Below, piece by piece: positions 28,428 through 38,900 of a DNA stretch of 64,000 bases; position 1 is the first letter of the stretch, and every line of letters starts with the position of its first letter. The translations under genes were made by a program, and so were the position numbers. The notes under the pieces were generated by a model. The model saw only the letters and a list, made by a program, of their open reading frames with translations, had not been told where the DNA came from and made no database searches. The DNA comes from Clostridiales bacterium (lineage in GTDB: Bacteria > Bacillota > Clostridia > UBA1381): contig JAQXZB010000036.1 in NCBI GenBank assembly GCA_029226975.1, positions 1 to 64,000 on the forward strand, written 5' to 3'.

Positions 28428-29276
28428 GTGGACGAGAAAAGAATTATCGAACTATCCATTATTGCAAACAAGGTGCGCAAAGCTGCTCTGACGGGTATTT
28501 ATAACTCGCAGTCAGGTCATCCGGGCGGCTCGCTTTCAATTGCGGATGTACTTACTCTGCTGTATTTTGAGGTTATGAATGTTGACCCGAAAAACCCGAA
28601 GGACCCCAACAGAGACCGTATGGTGCTTTCAAAGGGACATACCGCCCCGGCATTGTACGCAACTCTTGCACAAAAGGGATATTTCCCGGTGGAGGACGTT
28701 TATACACTGCGCCGCACCGACTCATATATGCAGGGACACCCCGACATGAATAAAATACCCGGCGTGGATATGTCCACAGGCTCATTGGGACAGGGTGTAT
28801 CGGCGGCAGGCGGAATGGCGCTTGCGGCAAAGCTTGATAATAAGGACTACAGAGTATACTCCATTCTCGGCGACGGCGAATTAGAGGAGGGACAGGTATG
28901 GGAGCAGGCGATGTTCGCGCCCCATTATAAGCTGGACAACTTGACAATATTCGTTGATAACAACGGCTTGCAGATAGACGGAGATATTACAAAGGTAATG
29001 AATCCCACGCCCATAGACGAGAAATTCAAGGCTTTCGGCTGGAATGTTATAGTTACCGATGCCCATGATTTCAATAAGCTTCTTGACGCCGTAAACCAAG
29101 CAAAGGCGACCAAGGGCAAGCCGACGGCGATTATAATGCAGTCGGTAAAGGGAAAGAACGTATCCTATATGGAAAACAACCCCGCATGGCACGGAGCCGC
29201 TCCCAAGGAGGAGGACTTCAATAAGGCAATAAGCGAGCTTGACGCTCAGATTAAAGAACTGGAGGCGAGGTTATAA
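28428..29276 (+). CDS. Transketolase, N-terminal subunit
   Basis: SGHPGGSLSIADVLTLLYF, SKGHTAPALYATLA, GSLGQGVSAAGGMALAAKL, GDGELEEGQVWEQAMFA; GTG start. Confidence 0.95.
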   Translation: MDEKRIIELSIIANKVRKAALTGIYNSQSGHPGGSLSIADVLTLLYFEVMNVDPKNPKDPNRDRMVLSKGHTAPALYATLAQKGYFPVEDVYTLRRTDSYMQGHPDMNKIPGVDMSTGSLGQGVSAAGGMALAAKLDNKDYRVYSILGDGELEEGQVWEQAMFAPHYKLDNLTIFVDNNGLQIDGDITKVMNPTPIDEKFKAFGWNVIVTDAHDFNKLLDAVNQAKATKGKPTAIIMQSVKGKNVSYMENNPAWHGAAPKEEDFNKAISELDAQIKELEARL

Positions 29277-30205
29277 TGGCAAAAAAGGCAACAAGAGAAT
29301 CCTACGGCGCGGCATTGGTTGAATACGGTGCCGACCCCAATATAGTTGTACTTGACGCGGACTTGTCCAAGTCAACAAAAACCGAAATGTTCAAAAAGGC
29401 GTATCCCGACAGGTTTATAAACTGCGGTATCGCGGAAGCGAATATGATGTGCGTTGCGGCGGGACTTGCTTCCTGCGGCAAGACGGTGTTTGCGTCCTCC
29501 TTTGCGATGTTCGCGGCGGGACGCGCTTATGAGCAGATAAGAAACTCAATAGGCTATACCAAGCTTAATGTAAAAATCGGAGCAACCCACGCGGGTATTT
29601 CCGTAGGCGAGGACGGAGCGTCCCATCAGTGCTTAGAGGATATTGCTCTGATGCGTACAATTCCGGGTATGGTCATCATAAACCCCGCCGATGATATAGA
29701 AGCAAGAGCGGCGGTAAAGGCGGCTATCGACCACGAGGGACCGGTGTATATGAGATTTGGCAGACTTGCGGTTGAGGACGTTCACGGCGAGGACTATAAA
29801 TTCGAGATAGGCAAGGGCTCAACTCTAAAAGAGGGCAGCGATGTGTCGATTATCGCAACGGGACTTATGGTTGGCATGGCAATGGAAGCGGCAAAAATGC
29901 TTGAAAATGAGGGCATAAGCGCAAGAGTTATAAATATTGCCACAATAAAGCCCATAGATGAGGATATAATAATAAAGGCATCAAAGGAAACCGGCGCAAT
30001 AGTAACCGCCGAGGAGCATTATATAATGGGCGGCTTAGGCTCGGCAGTAACGGAGGTTGTGTGCAAGAGCGCGCCCTGCCCGGTAAAGATTATCGGAACG
30101 GACCGCTACGGCAAATCCGGCAAGCCGGCAGAGCTGTTTAAGGAATACGGTCTGACACCGGAAAATATCGTAAAGAACGTCAAAGAAGCCATAGCGATGA
30201 AATAA
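29276..30205 (+). CDS. Transketolase, C-terminal subunit
   Basis: VVLDADLSKSTKTEMFKKAYPDRFINCGIAEANMMCVAAGLA; ATG overlaps previous stop. Confidence 0.95.
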   Translation: MAKKATRESYGAALVEYGADPNIVVLDADLSKSTKTEMFKKAYPDRFINCGIAEANMMCVAAGLASCGKTVFASSFAMFAAGRAYEQIRNSIGYTKLNVKIGATHAGISVGEDGASHQCLEDIALMRTIPGMVIINPADDIEARAAVKAAIDHEGPVYMRFGRLAVEDVHGEDYKFEIGKGSTLKEGSDVSIIATGLMVGMAMEAAKMLENEGISARVINIATIKPIDEDIIIKASKETGAIVTAEEHYIMGGLGSAVTEVVCKSAPCPVKIIGTDRYGKSGKPAELFKEYGLTPENIVKNVKEAIAMK

Positions 30206-30219
30206 TTCGGGAGGAAGCT

Positions 30220-30786
30220 ATGAAAAAAATAATATTTGTATTGTCATGTCTGCTTGTCACAATCGGACTGTGTGCCTGCGGGGGCGGAGGCGGGCTGTTC
30301 GGGCTTGCGCCCACTCCTGAACCCACCCCGGTGCCGGAGATAGACCCGGTGAGCATACTGTCCCCGGACGAGGTGTATGAGGCGTTAAATTACGAATATG
30401 TGCCCGTAATTGACGGAGGGCTTATTTACCATGACGATGGTTATAAGCATTACATGACCTATGTAAGCGACCCAAAGGGTCAGGGCGACAGCGTAAGAAT
30501 TGAAGTAGCGCAGTACACCGATACGGTAACTCCCGAAACCATATGGTACAGCTTTGACGAAGCAATGCAGAAGCGTTCGGACAGAGAGAGTGTAGAGGGG
30601 ATAGGCGAGGTTGCATATATAGCCTTCCCGAGCATCCATGTATATGACCGGGGATGTGGCATAACAATATCCGCCGGCTCCGGCGACAGCGAGGAACAGC
30701 GTCAGCTTCTGGTAAACCTTGCCCAAAGGGCAGTGACAAACCTTGAAGCCCAAATAAGTCCGTTGCCGGTACCGGAAGGGAACTAA
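30220..30786 (+). CDS. Hypothetical lipoprotein
   Basis: Lipobox LCACGGGGG, RBS, no recognised domain. Confidence 0.7.
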   Translation: MKKIIFVLSCLLVTIGLCACGGGGGLFGLAPTPEPTPVPEIDPVSILSPDEVYEALNYEYVPVIDGGLIYHDDGYKHYMTYVSDPKGQGDSVRIEVAQYTDTVTPETIWYSFDEAMQKRSDRESVEGIGEVAYIAFPSIHVYDRGCGITISAGSGDSEEQRQLLVNLAQRAVTNLEAQISPLPVPEGN

Positions 30787-30791
30787 AAACG

Positions 30792-30844
30792 AAACAGTCT
30801 TGCATTAAAGCCCCGGAAAGGGTTAGTGCAAGACTGTTTTTTTG
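30792..30844 (+). terminator. Rho-independent terminator
   Basis: 13-bp stem AAACAGTCTTGCA (30792-30804) / TGCAAGACTGTTT (30827-30839) plus T-run. Confidence 0.85.
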
Positions 30845-30884
30845 GTGTTTGGACAAATTACTTAAATTTTGTTAGCGTTTAGCC

Positions 30885-31640
30885 CTACATCATATCGGCA
30901 TTGATTGCCTCATAGAGTGCCGCGCCGGTCAGGTGCTTGTAAGGCTCAACATACAGCAGGCTTACGATACCACAGGTTATTAAGCCCAATAAATCCCAGA
31001 GTATGAAGCTTAAATCCAGAACAAATGCTCTCCACTTGTTTCCGATCATCATATTCTTGCTTCTTTTAAATACCTCTTTTCTGTCCATATCCGGGTTGTC
31101 TGCCAGGATATAGGGAACCATGCGGTACTCGTATGACTTTACGATACCGGGGATTACAAACAGCATACTCCACAAAACTATGAATAAGTCGCGCAGGAAT
31201 ATTACTTTTACGTTCCTCTTGTAGCTTACGTCAAAGCCCTCGCCCAAATCCGAGATGCGGCCGGTGCCGTTTATTGCGTTTATCTTGTACTTGAAAATTC
31301 CAACCTCAACGGGGTTTGCTATAAATATCTTTGCCAGCAGTGCAAGCACCAGTACAACGGCAAAGAATGCACACAGTATAAGCGCAACGGAAACGAGAGT
31401 GCCAAATGACATACTGTTCACAAAATCAGCTATCTGTGATGAGTATGACATCGATACCGCCGCGTTGCCGGTTTGCGCCGTATCCGATACAGCATTTGCC
31501 ATACCTCTTGCGCCGGTGCTGCTCATAACTCCCATTCCGCCGGCAAGGGATGTGAATATTGCCGCAACCAGAACGGTTTTCCAGTAATTTCTTTTAAGAG
31601 CCGCTTTAGCGTCCTGTTTTAATTCTTTTCTTTTCCACAT
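30885..31640 (-). CDS. DUF975-like integral membrane protein
   Basis: MWKRKELKQDAKAALKRNYWKTVLVAAIF, VEVGIFKYKINAINGTG, SYEYRMVPYILADNPDMDRKEVFKRSKNMMIGNKWRAFVLDLSF. Confidence 0.85.
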   Translation of the reverse strand: MWKRKELKQDAKAALKRNYWKTVLVAAIFTSLAGGMGVMSSTGARGMANAVSDTAQTGNAAVSMSYSSQIADFVNSMSFGTLVSVALILCAFFAVVLVLALLAKIFIANPVEVGIFKYKINAINGTGRISDLGEGFDVSYKRNVKVIFLRDLFIVLWSMLFVIPGIVKSYEYRMVPYILADNPDMDRKEVFKRSKNMMIGNKWRAFVLDLSFILWDLLGLITCGIVSLLYVEPYKHLTGAALYEAINADMM

Positions 31641-31683
31641 AATTCTTCTCTCCTTTTTTTACTTGTAATTTGCCTGTTGCTTT

Positions 31684-34323
31684 TTACCAAAGCTTAAGTC
31701 TGTTTTCAGGGGCAACATACATGGGATCGCCCTCTTTTATATCATATAAGTCATAGAAGCAGTCCAAAGATGCTACGCAGGCATTAACTCTTACCTGAGG
31801 GGTTGAGTGAACGTCCTGTAGGAAATGGTCGCTTGTTATAATCGATGCGGAGCCTATTCTTGCCCACATTTTCGCGAATGATTCAAGGGCTTCTCTTTGA
31901 GCGTCCTTGTCATCGCCTATAATGTCGAATACGCACTGAATGCCCGCAAAGTCTGCCATGTTCTCGGTTATGGTAAGCTCGCTGTCCTGAACAACACCGT
32001 CCATTACCTCAAAGTTCTTGTAGTAGTCCACAAATCCCTGCTTCTTTTCCTCGTAAACCTTTGCGTCCTCGTCCGTCCACCAGTTGTTTAAGCAGCCGTT
32101 TTCGTCAAACTGTGAGCCGTCCGCGTCAAAGGCGTGACCTATCTCATGAGCCACAACCATTCCGATACTGCCTAAATTTGCCGCATAGCTTGCTTCGGGG
32201 TCGTATATGGGTGCGTTTAATATACCCGCAGGTATGTTCATTGAGTTAAGAAGCGACACATAGCAGGCATTTACCTCATCGGACGGCATGAACATCATTG
32301 TGCGTAAAAAGTCCTGCTCCGCGCACATTCTTATTGTGGTTGCCAACTCATCCTTGTGAATACTTAATATATTCTTAAAGTATGTACCGCCGTCTTTTAC
32401 GGGGGTTATTGTGGGGAAGTTGTAGTTGTCGGGGTAGCCTATGACCGCAACCATGTTTTCAATCTTCTTTATTGCGTTTTTCTTTGTTTCATCGGACATC
32501 CAGCCGTTCTTTTCAAATCTCTTCACATATGCGTCCCAAATATCCCTAACCATCTGTGCAACGACATCCGAAATGTTGTCATCGTAGTATTGGTTGCAGT
32601 ACATAAGACCTATATCAGTGGGCAGGATCTGACCCAAAATTAAAAGATTTGAATCCGAAAGCAGTCTGTCCGCTTCGGAAATATCCTCCTGAGGGGTTTC
32701 CTCCTCGGCAGCGGTTTCTTCACTTGCGGACAGTGCCTTTGCCTTGTCAAAATCCAATCCCGATACTACGGCAAAGGTAATTGTGAGCAAATCCTCATAT
32801 GCCGCCTTTTCCTCGTCATTTTCGGATATTTGCAGTGTGCTTGCAAGAAGTAAGAGCGCGTTTGCCTTAAGAGCGTTAAGATTGCTTTGTGTCAAAAATG
32901 CGCTGCAAGCCTCCACATCGCCTAAGGTTGACATCATAATATGGTCAAAATCCTTAAAGCCCGCATCGGTAAGAACCTGCGAAAGCTTAACAGCCTTTAC
33001 CTTTTTGTCCGCTTCATCAATGGTAAACGCCTCTGCTGTGCTCTCATCGGTGTCAAACTCCGGATGCTCTGCGGCAAGCTTTTCCATATCGGCAGCTGCC
33101 TGCTCCTCGCTGTAGTCGGGGTCTAACGCCTGTCTTACTGCGGTGCCCAAGGCATACTGGGTCATAAAATTCGTACCCTTTGCGGCAGCCTCCTGTATCT
33201 CTATCGCCTTTTTAATATCCGCGTCCGAGAACTCAGCACCGCTGTATTTTAAGCATTCCTTCATAACTTCCATGTACTTTGAACTGTAAGCCTTCTTTGC
33301 TGTGGAATTAAAGGCAATAAGTCCGCCGTTTCCGGCAGAAGCAAAGCCCATCTGCGGGTATACCGCATGGGTTGACGGCTCTAAATTCATTGCAATGTCA
33401 AAGAGCGTGTTGATACCGGTTTCCTTATATATATCGTTTACCGCCGCGAAGAACTCGTCAAGAGTTGCCGCATCGGCAATCTTCTTGCGGTAAGAATTAT
33501 AAAGCTCTGTATCCTCGGCATTGTCCTCGTTCATTTTGTCGATACAATGAAGCATATCGTAAATTCTCTGTTCGGGAGTGCCGTTTTCATATTCAAGCTC
33601 GCCGTTTACAAGCTTTGTGAGCATTTCGTTTTCCCTGTCCATAACCGTTTTGCTGATATCGCCGAAAGCGGACCAGGAGTTCTCGGTGGGTATAATAACA
33701 CCGTGCAAAGCGTCAACTGTGTACTTTGAGCCTTGCTCATAGTTTCTGAACGACTTGTTGTTTACATAGCCGTAAAAGCTTTCCGAGGGCTCTACGGTAT
33801 TTAAAATCTTGTCGGAACGGTCGGTAAGGATTTTTACCTGCTCAACTGTGATATTGTCCATTGCGCCCAGTCTGCCGTCGCCGTAGCCCTCCACAAGACC
33901 TACCTTTGACAGACCGTCAATTATGGACTTTGCCCATTCGGGAACGTCCGTAAAGGCTATCGGCTCCGCGTCAACATCGTCCGTTTCGGGAACACAGCGC
34001 GAGAATATCGCCAAAGCTTCAACTCTGGTGATATTGTCCTTTGGGTGCAGTGTGTTGTCCTCATAGCCCTCCACAAGACCCGATGTAACCGCTTTTTCAA
34101 AATCATTTGTATATTTCTCGTCAATTTCATTTGCGTCTGCGAATTTTGAGAGAATATAGTTACTGCCGGTGAGGTTTGAACGTCCGACGGACTGAACAAA
34201 CTCGGATATGACATATTCTCTTGTCGCATAGGTACTCTCTTGCTGTGCCATAACCGGAACGGCTCCGGCAAACAGCGAAACCGCCGCGGCGGCAGATACG
34301 ATTTTTGTAATAAAGTTCTTCAT
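31684..34323 (-). CDS. M13-family (neprilysin/PepO-like) metallopeptidase with N-terminal SLH repeats
   Basis: VVAHEIGHAFDADGSQFDENGCLNNWWTDED (HExxH), TITENMADFAGIQC; N-terminal SLH-type VEGYEDNTLHPKDNITRVEALAIFSR and VEGYGDGRLGAMDNITVEQ. Confidence 0.9.
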   Translation of the reverse strand: MKNFITKIVSAAAAVSLFAGAVPVMAQQESTYATREYVISEFVQSVGRSNLTGSNYILSKFADANEIDEKYTNDFEKAVTSGLVEGYEDNTLHPKDNITRVEALAIFSRCVPETDDVDAEPIAFTDVPEWAKSIIDGLSKVGLVEGYGDGRLGAMDNITVEQVKILTDRSDKILNTVEPSESFYGYVNNKSFRNYEQGSKYTVDALHGVIIPTENSWSAFGDISKTVMDRENEMLTKLVNGELEYENGTPEQRIYDMLHCIDKMNEDNAEDTELYNSYRKKIADAATLDEFFAAVNDIYKETGINTLFDIAMNLEPSTHAVYPQMGFASAGNGGLIAFNSTAKKAYSSKYMEVMKECLKYSGAEFSDADIKKAIEIQEAAAKGTNFMTQYALGTAVRQALDPDYSEEQAAADMEKLAAEHPEFDTDESTAEAFTIDEADKKVKAVKLSQVLTDAGFKDFDHIMMSTLGDVEACSAFLTQSNLNALKANALLLLASTLQISENDEEKAAYEDLLTITFAVVSGLDFDKAKALSASEETAAEEETPQEDISEADRLLSDSNLLILGQILPTDIGLMYCNQYYDDNISDVVAQMVRDIWDAYVKRFEKNGWMSDETKKNAIKKIENMVAVIGYPDNYNFPTITPVKDGGTYFKNILSIHKDELATTIRMCAEQDFLRTMMFMPSDEVNACYVSLLNSMNIPAGILNAPIYDPEASYAANLGSIGMVVAHEIGHAFDADGSQFDENGCLNNWWTDEDAKVYEEKKQGFVDYYKNFEVMDGVVQDSELTITENMADFAGIQCVFDIIGDDKDAQREALESFAKMWARIGSASIITSDHFLQDVHSTPQVRVNACVASLDCFYDLYDIKEGDPMYVAPENRLKLW

Positions 34324-34530
34324 AAGCTTACCTCCATGGTAATAATATTTAATGCTGTAACATTACATGACCATTATATCATATAAACAGCACCAATACA
34401 GCACCAAGAAGTGTATTTTATTATAAATTTAACCATTTTGTAACATTGTTTCAAAATACGGATTATTGACAAATACCCTGCGGTGACTTATAATATGATA
34501 TAATAATTGATAATCAACGGAGATGATAAC

Positions 34531-35418
34531 ATGAAAGGTTTAAAATTTATAATTTCCGCATCTCTTGCAATGCTTTGCATATCGGCATCGGCTTCGGCGG
34601 AGCTTGTGCCGATGAGAAGTGCTTTAGAGGAGCGGGGAATGAGTGTGGAATGGCAGTCAAGGGATAAAATAACGGTAAAAAAGGACGGCTGTTATTTGTA
34701 TTTTGCAATAGACAGCGATACATTGCAGGCAGATGAGGGCGAATTTAAAATGCAGCAGCCCGCAAAACTTATTGACGGCGTAACCTATATTTCTCCCGAG
34801 GCTCCGGAGCTTGCCGGTGATTTGGTGCTTTATCATAAGGCGATAATCGACGCAATGCAGGCAGACGAGGACGAACGCCTGCCCCTTAGGGCAATTGACA
34901 CCAATGCAGATAAAGTCCTTGTCTGCACCTGGAACCGCTACCCCGACTCTTATGTGACAGGCTCGGACATAACCATAAAATACGGTGATGTATGGGTATT
35001 TAAAGCGGACGAGATAATGGAGTGGGGACATAAAAACGGCATGGCAAAAAACATGACCCGGCGAATGGAACAGCTTATAGGTCTTTATCCCAACAAGGGC
35101 TACACGCATTTTTCCATGCTGTGGGTAAATCCAAAGGATTTGTACCGTCCCTCACCGGACAATGAGGTTACGGACAATATCGCGTCACTGATCTTTAGCG
35201 AGGGAACGGACGAGAGTTATATTGAGTGGTTTAATTCCAATATAATCTCCTCATACTATCCGCACAAATACCCCTGGACAAGACTGGGCTATACCTATGA
35301 CTGGGCGGATAACGGAACGGATTACGGTCTGTCGGAGTTTGTGTTAAGGAACGGTTCGGAGGCAAAAGTAGAAAAAACCATGACCAACGAGGAATTTTAC
35401 AAATACATAACCGAATAA
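34531..35418 (+). CDS. Secreted hypothetical protein with N-terminal copper-amine-oxidase-like (stalk) segment
   Basis: Signal peptide; ELVPMRSALEERGMSVEWQSRDKITVKKDG. Confidence 0.7.
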   Translation: MKGLKFIISASLAMLCISASASAELVPMRSALEERGMSVEWQSRDKITVKKDGCYLYFAIDSDTLQADEGEFKMQQPAKLIDGVTYISPEAPELAGDLVLYHKAIIDAMQADEDERLPLRAIDTNADKVLVCTWNRYPDSYVTGSDITIKYGDVWVFKADEIMEWGHKNGMAKNMTRRMEQLIGLYPNKGYTHFSMLWVNPKDLYRPSPDNEVTDNIASLIFSEGTDESYIEWFNSNIISSYYPHKYPWTRLGYTYDWADNGTDYGLSEFVLRNGSEAKVEKTMTNEEFYKYITE

Positions 35419-35421
35419 ATC

Positions 35422-35457
35422 AAAAAACTCTTGAACTCAAAGCTTCAAGAGTTTTTT
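35422..35457. terminator. Bidirectional terminator
   Basis: AAAAAACTCTTGA (35422-35434) / TCAAGAGTTTTTT (35445-35457), perfect 13 bp, between convergent genes. Confidence 0.85.
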
Positions 35458-35801
35458 AATTTATTTTGCAATTTTCTGTATGTTTGAAGGGCTGTTTTGC
35501 ATATATCCGCCAACAGCGTATACTCTTCTTTCGAGCAATCATCGAGAATATCAGCCAATTCTCTTTTAAATTGAATAAGCGAATTATCAACAACGTCCAT
35601 CAGCAGACAGTCCACCGTTATATTCAGTGCGTTTGCTATTGCAACAATGCTTGGCAGACTGAACTTGGTATTTCCGCATTCAATATGGGAAATGCTGTTT
35701 ATACTTAAATCGGACAATTCCGCAAGACGCATTTGTGACATATTTTTCTTTTCGCGTTCATTCCGAACACGTTTCCCTATCGCAATATAATCAATTTTCA
35801 T
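35445..35801 (-). CDS. XRE-family HTH regulator
   Basis: IAIGKRVRNEREKKNMSQMRLAELSDLSINSISHIECGNTKFSLPSIVAIANALNITVD. Confidence 0.93.
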   Translation of the reverse strand: MKIDYIAIGKRVRNEREKKNMSQMRLAELSDLSINSISHIECGNTKFSLPSIVAIANALNITVDCLLMDVVDNSLIQFKRELADILDDCSKEEYTLLADICKTALQTYRKLQNKLKNS

Positions 35802-35803
35802 AT

Positions 35804-36355
35804 TTACATTTCAAGAAAGGTCTTAAAAATTCTCAAATCCTCGCAAAGCTCCGGGTGGTATGCCATTGCAAGTTGATTTTTGTATTTTACGGCGGTAATG
35901 TTCGAGTCGGTTACCGACAGTATTTCCACGCCGTCCCCCGCCTCCTCGATATACGGAGCGCGGATAAATGACATGGGAACCTCCTCCAACTCACCGAAGC
36001 TTCCTGTAGTGAAGAAGCTGCCGGTCTGTCTGCCGTAGGCATTACGCTTTGTTCTTACCGGCAGGGTTTTAAAGAATCCCTCCGAGCCGTCAACGGTTTC
36101 TGAGAGCAGAATAAGCCCGGCACAGGTGGCAAGAGTGGGAACTCCGCTCTCGATTTTTTCCTTTAGTGTGTCATAAAGCTTAAGGTCGTCTATGAGCCGG
36201 CTTTGTACGGTGCTTTCGCCGCCGGGAAAAACAAGTCTGTCAAAGGGCTTTTCCAAATCCTTTGCCTGTCTTATCTCAAAACATTCCTCGCCCAGAGCCT
36301 CAAGCATTTTCTCATGCTCCAAAAAATCGCCCTGTACAGCAAGCACTCCGGTCAT
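35804..36355 (-). CDS. pdxT: Pyridoxal 5'-phosphate synthase glutaminase subunit
   Basis: TGVLAVQGDFLEHEKML, VFPGGESTVQSRLI, PTLATCAGLILLS, MAYHPELCEDLRIFKTFL. Confidence 0.95.
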   Translation of the reverse strand: MTGVLAVQGDFLEHEKMLEALGEECFEIRQAKDLEKPFDRLVFPGGESTVQSRLIDDLKLYDTLKEKIESGVPTLATCAGLILLSETVDGSEGFFKTLPVRTKRNAYGRQTGSFFTTGSFGELEEVPMSFIRAPYIEEAGDGVEILSVTDSNITAVKYKNQLAMAYHPELCEDLRIFKTFLEM

Positions 36356-36356
36356 G

Positions 36357-37235
36357 TTAAATTCCCCTTTCAGCCATCAGGATTTCAATTTCCTGTTCGT
36401 TTATTCCGACCATAGCTTCGCCCAAATCCTCGCTTAATTCTGCCACAAGCTTGTGGTCGTTGTAGTTTGTTACAGCCTTTACGATTGCTTCGGCTCTTCT
36501 TTGAGGGCTGCCGGACTTGAATATTCCCGAGCCTACGAATACGCCCTCTGCGCCAAGCTGCATCATCAAAGCCGCGTCTGCCGGTGTTGCAACGCCGCCT
36601 GCGGCAAAGTTTACTACCGGAAGCTTCTTGTTCTCGTGAACGTAAACCAAAAGGTCATAGGGAACGCCCAACTCCTTTGCGGTGTTGTAAAGCTCCTCTT
36701 TCCTTAATGAAGCAACTCTTGCAATCTCGCTGTTCATCTTGCGCATATGTCTTACCGCCTGGATTATGTCGCCGGTGCCCGGCTCGCCCTTTGTTCTTAT
36801 CATGGACGCACCCTCGGCAATTCTTCTTAACGCTTCGCCCAAATCCTTTGCTCCGCATACAAAAGGAACTTTAAATTCGGTCTTGTCTATGTGGTAAACA
36901 TCGTCAGCCGGTGATAAAACCTCGCTCTCGTCGATGTAGTCAATGTCTATTGCTTCAAGTATCTGCGCTTCGGCAAAGTGACCTATACGGCATTTTGCCA
37001 TAACGGGAATAGATACCGCCTGCTGAATACCCTTTATCATCTTCGGGTCGCTCATTCTCGAAACACCGCCCGCCGCTCTTATGTCAGCCGGTATTCTTTC
37101 AAGCGCCATTACTGCGCAGGCACCTGCCTCCTCGGCAATCTTTGCCTGTTCGGGAGTGGTAACGTCCATGATTACGCCGCCCTTAAGCATCTGGGCAAGC
37201 TCCTTGTTAAGCTTATACTGCTGTTTTTTATCCAT
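36357..37235 (-). CDS. pdxS: Pyridoxal 5'-phosphate synthase lyase subunit
   Basis: [55 protein letters not shown]. Confidence 0.97.
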   Translation of the reverse strand: MDKKQQYKLNKELAQMLKGGVIMDVTTPEQAKIAEEAGACAVMALERIPADIRAAGGVSRMSDPKMIKGIQQAVSIPVMAKCRIGHFAEAQILEAIDIDYIDESEVLSPADDVYHIDKTEFKVPFVCGAKDLGEALRRIAEGASMIRTKGEPGTGDIIQAVRHMRKMNSEIARVASLRKEELYNTAKELGVPYDLLVYVHENKKLPVVNFAAGGVATPADAALMMQLGAEGVFVGSGIFKSGSPQRRAEAIVKAVTNYNDHKLVAELSEDLGEAMVGINEQEIEILMAERGI

Positions 37236-37321
37236 TATAATCTTCTCCTTTACAAATTCGGTTTCTTGTATTATAATGTAAATGTGACTATATTACAATA
37301 CCCATTTTAAATAAGTTCACT

Positions 37322-38734
37322 ATGGTCAGATTGGAGGAAAATAATAAAATGCTTACATATTCATTCACTGATTTAGGGTCAGAAAGCCTTTATGAGCATT
37401 TGTACAACTGCATAAAAAATGACATATTATCGGGAAATCTCTCCCCCGGCTACAAGCTTCCCTCAAAACGGACCTTTGCGAAAAATCTGGGCATAAGCAC
37501 CATTACGGTGGAAAATGCGTATGCACTTTTGGTTTCGGAGGGCTATGTTTATTCTATCCCGAAAAAGGGCTATTATGTCTGCGATATAGCCGGTCTTTCG
37601 AGGGCAGTGCCGGTTATAAGGAAGAGCGAGGGCAAAAAGGAAAGCTATATCGCCGATTTTGTTAAAAACAGCTCGCCCATGTTCCCCTTTGCAACCTGGG
37701 CGCGGCTTATGCGCGAGGTAATATCCCACAGGGAAAGGGAGCTTTTGGAGGTGGCACCGCCGGGGGGAACGGCTTCTTTGCGTGAAGCCATAGCCGAGCA
37801 TCTGTATCAGTTTCGGGGTATGCGCGTTGAGCCGGAGCAGATTATAATCGGTGCGGGAACGGAGTACCTTTACGGACTGATAATACAGCTTTTGGGCTAT
37901 GAGAGGGTCTTTGCGGTGGAGGATCCGGGTTATGGCAAGATTGCAAAGATTTACGGGTGCAGCAATGTAAAATGCGTGCATATCCCCTTGGATGAGGGCG
38001 GTATAGATATGCAGGAGCTTAAAAAAAGCGGCGCGGACGTAATCCATATTTCCCCGTCACATCATTTCCCCACAGGCCGCGTAACCCCCATAAGCCGCCG
38101 TTATGAGATTTTAAGCTGGGCGGCGCAGGGTGAGGACAGATATATAATAGAGGACGATTATGATTCGGAATTTCGGCTTTTGGGCAGACCCATTCCGCCC
38201 TTAAAGAGCATGGATATTACCGACAGGGTTATTTATATGAATACCTTTACAAAAAGCCTTGCTTCCACCATAAGAATAAGCTATATGATTTTGCCCAAGG
38301 GACTTTTGGAGAAATTTTACAAGCGGCTGGGCTTTTACGCCTGTACGGTGTCCAACTTTGAGCAGTACACCCTCTCGGAATTTATCGGCGGCGGATATTT
38401 CGCAAATCATATAAATCGTTTAAGAAAGCATTATAAAGAGCTTCGGGATTTAATTATGGAAGAAATCCAAAAAAGCTTTACGGGCGCAAAAATAACCGAG
38501 GAGGACGCGGGACTGCATTTTCTTCTGGAGCTTGATACCCGCGCCGAGGATATGAGCCTTAAAGCGGCGGCAAGGAGAAGCGGAGTAAATATTTCCTTCC
38601 TGTCCGAATATTTTCACGATAAAACCCGCGCGGCCAAGCATACAATAGTAATAAACTATTCCGGTCTTGACCTAAAAAGCATACCCGCGGCAGTGAGCGC
38701 ACTGGCAAAATGCGTAAATACCGAGGGCAGGTAA
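37322..38734 (+). CDS. pdxR: MocR/PdxR-type GntR regulator with aminotransferase-like domain
   Basis: N-terminal wHTH (LYNCIKNDILSGNLSPGYKLPSKRTFAKNLGISTITVENAYALLVSEGYV) fused to class I aminotransferase fold; divergent from pdxST. Confidence 0.9.
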   Translation: MVRLEENNKMLTYSFTDLGSESLYEHLYNCIKNDILSGNLSPGYKLPSKRTFAKNLGISTITVENAYALLVSEGYVYSIPKKGYYVCDIAGLSRAVPVIRKSEGKKESYIADFVKNSSPMFPFATWARLMREVISHRERELLEVAPPGGTASLREAIAEHLYQFRGMRVEPEQIIIGAGTEYLYGLIIQLLGYERVFAVEDPGYGKIAKIYGCSNVKCVHIPLDEGGIDMQELKKSGADVIHISPSHHFPTGRVTPISRRYEILSWAAQGEDRYIIEDDYDSEFRLLGRPIPPLKSMDITDRVIYMNTFTKSLASTIRISYMILPKGLLEKFYKRLGFYACTVSNFEQYTLSEFIGGGYFANHINRLRKHYKELRDLIMEEIQKSFTGAKITEEDAGLHFLLELDTRAEDMSLKAAARRSGVNISFLSEYFHDKTRAAKHTIVINYSGLDLKSIPAAVSALAKCVNTEGR

Positions 38735-38900
38735 CAGCTTGTTAAAGACAATTGCCAAAAGTTCACAAACTATTCACTTTTTTGTTACAAAATGTTAAAA
38801 ACCAATTCATACGGACGTCAAAAGTATATAGTATGATATAGCCATAGTAAGAAAAACAAATGCAGGATGCATTAACATAAACGTTTTAAGGAAGGGTTAG

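Noticed and set aside
27587-28480. 297-aa minus-strand ORF
   Set aside because: Antisense to cysS, mrnC and transketolase start; no recognisable domain; shadow ORF.
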